Below are positions 7,642 through 11,399 of a stretch of DNA of 14,697 nt, piece after piece. Made by a program: the position numbers and the translations under genes. Origin of the DNA: Tissierellia bacterium (GTDB lineage: Bacteria > Bacillota > Clostridia > Tissierellales > Tissierellaceae); NCBI GenBank assembly GCA_012521625.1, contig JAAYLY010000215.1, positions 1 to 14,697 of the forward strand. The letters are read 5' to 3'. Each line of letters begins with the position of its first letter. Positions within the stretch are counted from its first letter, which is position 1. A model generated the notes under the pieces. That model made no database searches. It worked only from the letters and a program-made list of their open reading frames with translations, and was not told where the DNA came from.

Positions 7642-7682
7642 CTCCTTATGTAAGGAGGCAGAAGGAGTGTTTGGGAACACTC
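7642..7682 (-). promoter_or_regulatory. Two hairpins in the veg 5' leader, one covering the ribosome binding site
   Basis: The first is GAGTGTT (7682..7676), loop CCCA, AACACTC (7671..7665): a perfect 7-bp stem at or next to the expected 5' end of RNA from the proximal promoter. The second is CTCCTT (7657..7652), loop ACAT, AAGGAG (7647..7642): a 6-bp stem whose 3' arm is the ribosome binding site of the 7634 start. The first could protect the mRNA 5' end, and the second could limit translation. The function is inferred. Confidence 0.6.
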
Positions 7683-7689
7683 ACATAAT

Positions 7690-7718
7690 ATTATAGCATA
7701 AAAAGGGAATTTTGTCAA
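7690..7718 (-). promoter_or_regulatory. Proximal consensus SigA promoter of veg
   Basis: TTGACA (7718..7713), a 17-base spacer and TATAAT (7695..7690) form a perfect consensus promoter. The start site should fall near 7683, at the edge of the first leader hairpin. Confidence 0.92.
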
Positions 7719-7727
7719 AAGTATAAT

Positions 7728-7756
7728 ATTATACTATTAATACAAGCCTTTGTCAA
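7728..7756 (-). promoter_or_regulatory. Distal consensus SigA promoter of veg
   Basis: TTGACA (7756..7751), a 17-base spacer and TATAAT (7733..7728) form a second perfect consensus promoter, 38 bases upstream of the first. Two such promoters in tandem predict very strong constitutive expression, as known for veg in B. subtilis. Confidence 0.9.
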
Positions 7757-7795
7757 ACCATAATGGCCTAATTTTTATTTAAAAATATTTAACAA

Positions 7796-7821
7796 TTTAA
7801 GGCTAAATTTATAGCCTTAAA
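7796..7821 (-). terminator. Hairpin after mgtE, possible terminator
   Basis: A perfect 10-bp stem, TTTAAGGCTA with TAGCCTTAAA, has a 6-base loop and starts 2 bases after the mgtE stop. The stem is AT-rich and the tail (TTGTTAAATATTTTTA) is only loosely U-rich, so termination may be partial. The veg promoters lie immediately downstream. Confidence 0.55.
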
Positions 7822-7823
7822 GC

Positions 7824-9164
7824 CTATAATTTCAGTAAAAATGTTGCCATTGCAAAGTAGATGGTAAGGGTGATGGCATCCACCAGGGTAGTAATCAAGG
7901 GCCCTGCCATAATGGCTGGATCCAGCTTCAACTTTTTTGCTCCCAGGGGCAGCATACTGCCAATGATCTTGGCCACTATTACGCACACTACCAGGGTGAT
8001 AGAGACCGTTAAGGAAACTAATAATCCTACCCTATCTATTAACATATTTTTTAAGAAATTAACGGATCCCAATATAAGTCCAGAAATGATGCCTATTCTA
8101 AATTCCTTCCATAGGATATTCCACTTATCCTCCAGTTCTATATCCCCAGTGGCCAGTCCACGGATGACTAGGGTAGATGATTGGTTGCCTGAGTTTCCAC
8201 CTGTATCCATTAGCATGGGGATAAAGGCCGTTAGGACCACCAGCCTGCTTAAGAGGTTTTCAAAGTTGGAGATGATCCTGCCTGTTATAGTTGCTCCTAT
8301 CATCAGAACCAGTAGCCATGGAATCCTCTGTTTTGCCAGGTCTATGACCTTTGTATCTATATACCTCTCTTCTGAAGGTGCCATAGCAGCCATGATTTGG
8401 AAGTCCTCGGTGGCCTCCTGCTCAATAACGTCCAAGATGTCGTCGAAGGTGATGATTCCCGTAAGCCTGTTTTCATTATCCACCACAGGCAGGGCCATAA
8501 AGCCATACTTAATAAAGAGGTTACCCACCGTCTCCCTGTCATCATGGGTATTTACATAGATTACCTCGTCCTCCATAATGTCCGCCAGCCTTAAATCCTC
8601 ATCGGAAACCACCAACTCCCTTAAGGATACAATACCTTCTAAAATCCTGTTACTATCTGTTACATAGCAGGTATAGATAGTCTCCTTAGTCAAGCCAGTT
8701 TCCCTAATATGGTCCATGGCCTCCCTTACAGTCATATCCTTTTTAAGGTCCACATATTCGATGGTCATTATGCTTCCAGCGGAATCTACTGGATACTTCA
8801 AAAACTGATTAATCAATTGCCTTTCTTCAGGATTGGAATTTTTCAAAATCTTCTTCACCAAGTTGGCTGGCATCTCTTCAATCATATCTATCATATCGTC
8901 GAAGAAAAGTTCTTCTAATATATGGCTTAACTCCTTATCGGTAGCAGAATGTACTATGCTTGACTGCTGCTCAGGGGAAAAGTGGGCAAATACCTCCACA
9001 GCCAAATCCTTGGGCAGCATCCTAAAGATCAGTAATGTGGTATTTGGATCAAGTGGGTCTAGAAATTCTGCAATGTCTACTTCGTTCATTAAGGATAGTT
9101 CATTTTTTAATTGTACATATTGCTTTTTCTCAACTAGTTCTAAAAGCCTTTCTTTATCCATCAT
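7824..9164 (-). CDS. mgtE: Magnesium transporter/channel MgtE
   Basis: MgtE is a homodimeric Mg2+-selective channel of the cell membrane, closed by Mg2+ bound to its cytosolic domains. The 446-residue protein has the full layout: MgtE N-terminal helical domain (about 5-130), two CBS domains (about 133-255), a connecting helix and five membrane spans (about 280-446). The signature DTGGNSGNQSS lies at 320-330 and the conserved pore Asp at 429 (TTLVDAIT). The start has AGGAGG 5 bases upstream. A 33-codon ORF ends 12 bases before it and shares its promoter region. No M-box-sized leader is present, so control by a magnesium riboswitch is unlikely. Confidence 0.96.
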   Translation of the reverse strand: MMDKERLLELVEKKQYVQLKNELSLMNEVDIAEFLDPLDPNTTLLIFRMLPKDLAVEVFAHFSPEQQSSIVHSATDKELSHILEELFFDDMIDMIEEMPANLVKKILKNSNPEERQLINQFLKYPVDSAGSIMTIEYVDLKKDMTVREAMDHIRETGLTKETIYTCYVTDSNRILEGIVSLRELVVSDEDLRLADIMEDEVIYVNTHDDRETVGNLFIKYGFMALPVVDNENRLTGIITFDDILDVIEQEATEDFQIMAAMAPSEERYIDTKVIDLAKQRIPWLLVLMIGATITGRIISNFENLLSRLVVLTAFIPMLMDTGGNSGNQSSTLVIRGLATGDIELEDKWNILWKEFRIGIISGLILGSVNFLKNMLIDRVGLLVSLTVSITLVVCVIVAKIIGSMLPLGAKKLKLDPAIMAGPLITTLVDAITLTIYFAMATFLLKL

Positions 9165-9176
9165 CCATACCTCCTT

Positions 9177-9278
9177 TTAGGAGGAACCACACCCACAACT
9201 AGAAGTAATGGCTATGGTTCTTCCCTTAATATTTAATTTTCCACACGACTTGGGCAAAGGTCCAGAATCCATAGTCAT
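9177..9278 (-). CDS. 33-residue Cys-rich mini-ORF ending in SCGCGSS, upstream of mgtE
   Basis: An ATG (9278..9276) preceded by GAGGGG opens a 33-codon frame that closes with TAA 12 bases before mgtE. A second in-frame ATG at 9272 has better spacing (10 bases from AGGGG). The product has three cysteines (12, 28 and 30) and ends TSSCGCGSS, which resembles the C-terminal Cys-Gly-Cys-Gly iron-ligand end of IscA/HesB proteins. The rest is a short basic stretch containing KLNIKGRTIAI. I do not recognise the family. It could be a small metal-binding protein, a translated leader coupled to mgtE, or a remnant of a HesB-like gene; the selenoprotein gene lies just upstream. A good ribosome binding site and its own promoter argue that it is translated. 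Confidence 0.6.
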   Translation of the reverse strand: MTMDSGPLPKSCGKLNIKGRTIAITSSCGCGSS

Positions 9279-9297
9279 CACTCCCCTCTTGGTTAAT

Positions 9298-9331
9298 ACA
9301 TTATCTATTATACCACATTATCTATTATACC
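9298..9331 (-). promoter_or_regulatory. Tandem 17-base repeat carrying two extended -10 promoters
   Basis: The 17-mer GGTATAATAGATAATGT occurs twice head to tail without mismatch (9331..9315 and 9314..9298). Each copy is preceded by T and G so that TGGTATAAT, a perfect extended -10, appears twice, 17 bases apart (TATAAT at 9329..9324 and 9312..9307). No good -35 is seen. They would drive the mini-ORF and mgtE. A slippage duplication that doubled the promoter is the simplest explanation. Confidence 0.75.
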
Positions 9332-9400
9332 AAATTGAAATTTATCTAAAAATGAATCTATAAGTAAATAAAATATTTTAACTATAAGAATAATCAAAAG

Positions 9401-9422
9401 AAAAAGGGGTTTAATCCCCCTT
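9401..9422 (-). terminator. Intrinsic terminator of the HesB-like selenoprotein gene
   Basis: On the minus strand AAGGGG, loop GATTAAA (with one spare G), CCCCTT runs into TTTTTC. It begins 5 bases after the TAA stop of the selenoprotein gene, which supports that stop, not the internal UGA, as the true gene end. Confidence 0.85.
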
Positions 9423-9426
9423 ATTC

Positions 9427-9723
9427 TTAACAGCCGCTACCGCCCCTAGAAGGCCTAACGGTAAAGCCCTTTCTTAAAAAACCTTCACTATAATCTATGA
9501 CGAATTTTCCAAACATATCATCAAAATCCTTATCCATGATAAAGTCATAGCCCTCTACTGTAACCTTAAGATCCGTATCCTTTGGTTCGTCCAGAACCAT
9601 TCCAAAGACTGGGCCGCCTCAGCCATAGGCTGCTATATAGATCTTAAAGGCCTTGTTTTCTTCCATTGTGGGAAACATCTCATTAAATTTTTCCCTGGCT
9701 TTGTCTGTTAATTCTATAACCAT
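9427..9723 (-). CDS. HesB-like selenoprotein (UGA read as selenocysteine at residue 35)
   Basis: The frame runs from ATG (9723..9721, with AGGGAGGG 6 bases upstream) through one in-frame TGA (9621..9619) to TAA (9429..9427): 98 residues. Before the TGA lies FKIYIAAYG and after it GGPVFGMVLDEPK, as in HesB/IscA-type proteins where a conserved Cys is followed by a glycine-rich turn. In the known HesB-like (seleno)protein family this Cys is replaced by selenocysteine. Only one Cys remains, the last residue (GGSGC). Coding quality continues unbroken across the TGA, and a SECIS-like hairpin follows it. Family members are thought to act in Fe-S or related sulfur/selenium chemistry; the real substrate is unknown. 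The promoter carries the operator shared with the glutaredoxin gene. A pseudogene is much less likely. Confidence 0.9.
9580..9607 (-). promoter_or_regulatory. Bacterial SECIS element candidate
   Basis: Starting 11 bases after the UGA, the RNA can fold as CUUU, bulge GGAAU, GGUUC, loop UGGAC, GAACC, AAAG. The upper stem is a perfect 5 bp and the loop contains GG, with the apical loop 26-30 bases after the UGA. This agrees with the bacterial SECIS pattern of a short stem with a guanine-bearing loop about 16-37 bases downstream. The element is within the coding sequence, as is normal in bacteria. SelB binding is inferred. Confidence 0.75.
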
Positions 9724-9746
9724 AATAATCCCTCCCTTATAATCAT

Positions 9747-9776
9747 ATTATACCCACCATGGGTATGTTGAAACAA
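9747..9776 (-). promoter_or_regulatory. Promoter with ATACCC-N5-GGGTAT operator, HesB-like selenoprotein gene
   Basis: The minus strand has TTGTTT (9776..9771), an 18-base spacer and TATAAT (9752..9747). An inverted repeat ATACCC-N5-GGGTAT (plus-strand 9750-9766) overlaps the -10 and fills the spacer, so a bound protein would block polymerase. The pattern resembles CsoR/CstR-family operators (TACCC-N5-GGGTA type), which respond to copper or persulfide. The same operator in the same register lies at the glutaredoxin promoter. Confidence 0.7.
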
Positions 9777-9807
9777 GTCTATTATAGTTAATATATTATT
9801 CTAAATC

Positions 9808-9831
9808 AAAAAGGAGACCCTTTGGCCTCCT
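9808..9831 (-). terminator. Intrinsic terminator of the YvlD-like membrane protein gene
   Basis: AGGAGGCC pairs with GGTCTCCT over 8 bp (one G-T) around the loop AAAG, and TTTTT overlaps the stem end on the minus strand. It starts just after the stop at 9833. Confidence 0.85.
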
Positions 9832-9832
9832 A

Positions 9833-10213
9833 CTACAATGCTTCTCTACCAGGTATGATGGCGTCGATAACACCTATTACTAGGGCTCCAATTATTGCTC
9901 CCCATAAGGATATATTAAATCCTGGTACGATAAACTTGGTAACATAAAGAATGATTGCAGCAACCAGGAAACCAGCTATACCTCTACCAAATGGTGATGC
10001 ATCTATTCCAGTAAATCTTTGGATTAGGTAGTCCAATACTCCTATTACCACCGCCGCTAGAAGTAGACTCCAGATGCCATCTATGGTAAATCCTGGTGTG
10101 AAATATGCTGCAATGGCTACTACTATTGAAGTAACCAAAATCCTTAACAGCATCTCCCCAATGCTAAAATCACGGTCTCTGTCACGGTTTCTGTTGAAAT
10201 CATTATTATCCAT
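9833..10213 (-). CDS. YvlD/phage-holin-4 family membrane protein
   Basis: A 126-residue protein with a hydrophilic N-terminus (NRNRDRDRD) and four hydrophobic spans. Two halves repeat each other: TPGFTIDGIWSLLLAAVVIGVLDYLI and VPGFNISLWGAIIGALVIGVIDAII, sharing PGF-x-I, a Trp, and VIGV-x-D. This is the hallmark of the Phage_holin_4_2 (YvlD-like) family, which despite its name is chromosomal and of unknown or envelope-stress-related role. The start at 10213 is chosen because AGGAGGTGAG lies directly upstream; a more distant ATG at 10243 lacks such a site. It is divergent from the DUF1858 gene. A TATAAT lies at 10260..10255 without a clear -35. No phage genes are near, so a lysis role is unlikely. 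Confidence 0.85.
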   Translation of the reverse strand: MDNNDFNRNRDRDRDFSIGEMLLRILVTSIVVAIAAYFTPGFTIDGIWSLLLAAVVIGVLDYLIQRFTGIDASPFGRGIAGFLVAAIILYVTKFIVPGFNISLWGAIIGALVIGVIDAIIPGREAL

Positions 10214-10254
10214 ATTCTCACCTCCTGATATAGTATTTTCCAAAAGTGAGAAAT

Positions 10255-10260
10255 ATTATA
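10255..10260 (-). promoter_or_regulatory. Possible -10 box of the YvlD-like gene
   Basis: TATAAT on the minus strand, 41 bases upstream of the chosen start. The expected -35 area is very AT-rich without a TTGACA-like hexamer, so this rests on the -10 and position alone. Confidence 0.45.
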
Positions 10261-10291
10261 CAAATATTTGATGTTATTTTATTATTTTATG

Positions 10292-10300
10292 TGTTATAAT
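10292..10300 (+). promoter_or_regulatory. Extended -10 promoter of the DUF1858 gene
   Basis: TGTTATAAT is a full extended -10 on the plus strand, 65 bases before the ATG. No -35 stands out. A GGGTAT half-site follows at 10312, but its partner arm is missing. Confidence 0.55.
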
Positions 10301-10365
10301 TAATTAATGAAGGGTATAAACCTAATGTTCTAATTTTTATTGGAATTCAAGGAGGGTTGATATAA

Positions 10366-10551
10366 ATGGAAATCACTAAAGATATGTTAATTGGTGAAAT
10401 CATCAGAAAAAAACCAGAAGCCGTAGAAATTCTAATGTCCTTTGGTATGGGCTGCGTTGGATGTCCTTCAAGCCAAATGGAAACTCTAGAGCAAGCTGCT
10501 ATGGTTCATGGTTTAAACTTAGACAGCTTAATGGAAGCTTTAAATAAGTAA
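10366..10551 (+). CDS. DUF1858 small redox-disulfide protein
   Basis: A 61-residue protein that is a single DUF1858 domain, the domain also described as a hybrid-cluster-protein-associated redox disulfide domain. It starts MEITKDMLIGEIIRKKPEAVEIL, and the paired cysteines lie at 30 and 33 in GMGCVGCPSSQ. No signal peptide or membrane span is present. AAGGAGG lies 10 bases upstream of the ATG. It is the only gene on the plus strand, with its own promoter and a shared terminator facing the glutaredoxin gene. The family's reaction is unknown; a thiol-disulfide or metal-binding role is suggested by the CxxC and by the neighbours. Length is normal for stand-alone members. Confidence 0.9.
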   Translation: MEITKDMLIGEIIRKKPEAVEILMSFGMGCVGCPSSQMETLEQAAMVHGLNLDSLMEALNK

Positions 10552-10596
10552 TAGCTTAATGAAGGCTATAAGTTAGTAATTAAATTAGTAATAAGA

Positions 10597-10629
10597 TAAA
10601 AAATGGAAGGGATTTACCTTCCATTTTTT
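10597..10629. terminator. Bidirectional intrinsic terminator
   Basis: AAATGGAAGG pairs perfectly with CCTTCCATTT around a 6-base GATTTA loop; the stem is flanked by an A-run on the left and a T-run on the right. It serves the plus-strand DUF1858 gene and the convergent minus-strand glutaredoxin gene. Confidence 0.92.
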
Positions 10630-10662
10630 ATTTCAATTTTTTATTGTATTTTAATTTTATTT

Positions 10663-10893
10663 TTATTCACCTAATGCTTCATCGATCTTTTCTTTATCAA
10701 AACCTACGATTTCTTCCCCATCTATAACTAAAACAGGTACTCCCATATGACCCATACTCATTAGTTCTTGTCTAGCAACCTTATCTGTTTGAACGTTCTT
10801 TTCAGTATATTGGATGCCTTTTTCTTCCAGGTAGTTTTTAGCTAAAGTACAATATGGGCAAGTGTTACTAGTATAAACTACTACATCTTTCAT
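10663..10893 (-). CDS. Glutaredoxin-like protein, YruB family
   Basis: A 76-residue thioredoxin-fold protein with the redox motif CPYC at 12-15 and the cis-proline loop MGVPV with Pro53, then IDGEEIVGFD. It resembles the glutaredoxin-like YruB family of clostridia, small cytoplasmic dithiol oxidoreductases probably fed by thioredoxin reductase rather than glutathione; the partner is inferred. The ATG is preceded by GGGAGG 7 bases upstream. Its promoter has a near-consensus -35 and -10 with a 10-bp inverted repeat operator between them, shared with the HesB-like selenoprotein gene. It sits 117 bases after arsR, but its own promoter suggests separate control. Confidence 0.92.
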   Translation of the reverse strand: MKDVVVYTSNTCPYCTLAKNYLEEKGIQYTEKNVQTDKVARQELMSMGHMGVPVLVIDGEEIVGFDKEKIDEALGE

Positions 10894-10922
10894 TTTTATT
10901 CCTCCCTATTATCTATTGATTC

Positions 10923-10952
10923 TATTATACCCCTCACGGGTATAATAGTCAA
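10923..10952 (-). promoter_or_regulatory. Glutaredoxin promoter with 10-bp inverted-repeat operator
   Basis: TTGACT (10952..10947), a 17-base spacer and TATAAT (10929..10924) form a strong promoter on the minus strand. Plus-strand 10923-10947 is a perfect inverted repeat, TATTATACCC, five bases CTCAC, GGGTATAATA, which covers the spacer and -10. The core ATACCC-N5-GGGTAT and its offset from the -10 are identical to the HesB-like selenoprotein promoter. It resembles CsoR/CstR-type operators; the repressor is not in the window unless the ArsR protein binds here, which its family does not predict. Confidence 0.8.
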
Positions 10953-11009
10953 TAGTTCTTCTCCAGTTTATATTACCCTTAAAATTTAACTTTAATCAAA
11001 TAAATTAAA

Positions 11010-11384
11010 TTAAATATGTCTAATGTGTCTAATATGCTCAATACCTTCTTCTAACAGCCTTAATACGTGGTCATCGTCTAGGGAATAGATGACTAGTTTT
11101 CCTTCTTTTTTATACTTTACCAATTTTAGGTCCCTAAGGATTCTAAGATGGTGGGAGATGGAGGACTGGGTCATGTCCAACAATGTAGCAATATCGCATA
11201 CGCATAGGGGTGATTTAGATAATACATAGATGATCTTCAACCTAGATGGGTCTCCTAAAGCCTTGTAGATCTTTGCTAAGTCTTCTATGCCCTCTTCTTC
11301 ATCTAATTTAGCTTTGATCTTAGTTAATAGGTCAGATTGGGCATAATTACCTATACAAACAAGCTTATCTTCTGTTTTACTCAT
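11010..11384 (-). CDS. ArsR/SmtB family metal-sensing repressor (CadC/CzrA-like)
   Basis: A 124-residue winged-helix repressor that should leave its operator when metal binds. The DNA-recognition helix is in TQSSISHHLRILRDLKLVK (72-90). Two metal sites can be seen: the alpha3-type LCVCD with Cys61 and Cys63 plus a possible N-terminal ligand Cys10, as in CadC; and the alpha5-type Asp104, His106, His117, His120 with the exact CzrA/SmtB spacing. Cd/Pb and Zn sensing are therefore both plausible. The tail HIRHIRHI adds another His. AGGAGG lies 6 bases upstream of the ATG, and the preceding gene's stop abuts that site, so the two are probably cotranscribed. No metal pump gene is adjacent in the window. 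Confidence 0.93.
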   Translation of the reverse strand: MSKTEDKLVCIGNYAQSDLLTKIKAKLDEEEGIEDLAKIYKALGDPSRLKIIYVLSKSPLCVCDIATLLDMTQSSISHHLRILRDLKLVKYKKEGKLVIYSLDDDHVLRLLEEGIEHIRHIRHI

Positions 11385-11399
11385 ACTTAACCTCCTTCT

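Noticed and set aside
7635..7718. veg start at 7718
   Set aside because: The codon overlaps the -35 of the proximal promoter and the extra residues are unlike Veg proteins.
7861..8559. 232-codon plus-strand frame opposite mgtE
   Set aside because: It mirrors the mgtE coding sequence and has no family features or initiation signals.
9279..9400. Magnesium riboswitch (M-box) upstream of mgtE
   Set aside because: From the likely start sites to the mini-ORF there are only about 25 bases, too short for an M-box, and no matching fold is seen.
9619..9621. TGA inside the HesB-like frame taken as a nonsense mutation or end of a short ORF
   Set aside because: Family sequence continues past it to a TAA followed by a terminator, a SECIS-like hairpin follows, and Sec at this position is known in the family.
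9833..10213. Prophage lysis gene (holin)
   Set aside because: The family name is misleading; there are no phage genes nearby and the protein is of the chromosomal YvlD-like type.
10309..10317. GGGTAT near the DUF1858 promoter as a third copy of the shared operator
   Set aside because: The partner ATACCC arm is absent at 5-base spacing; only a half-site remains.
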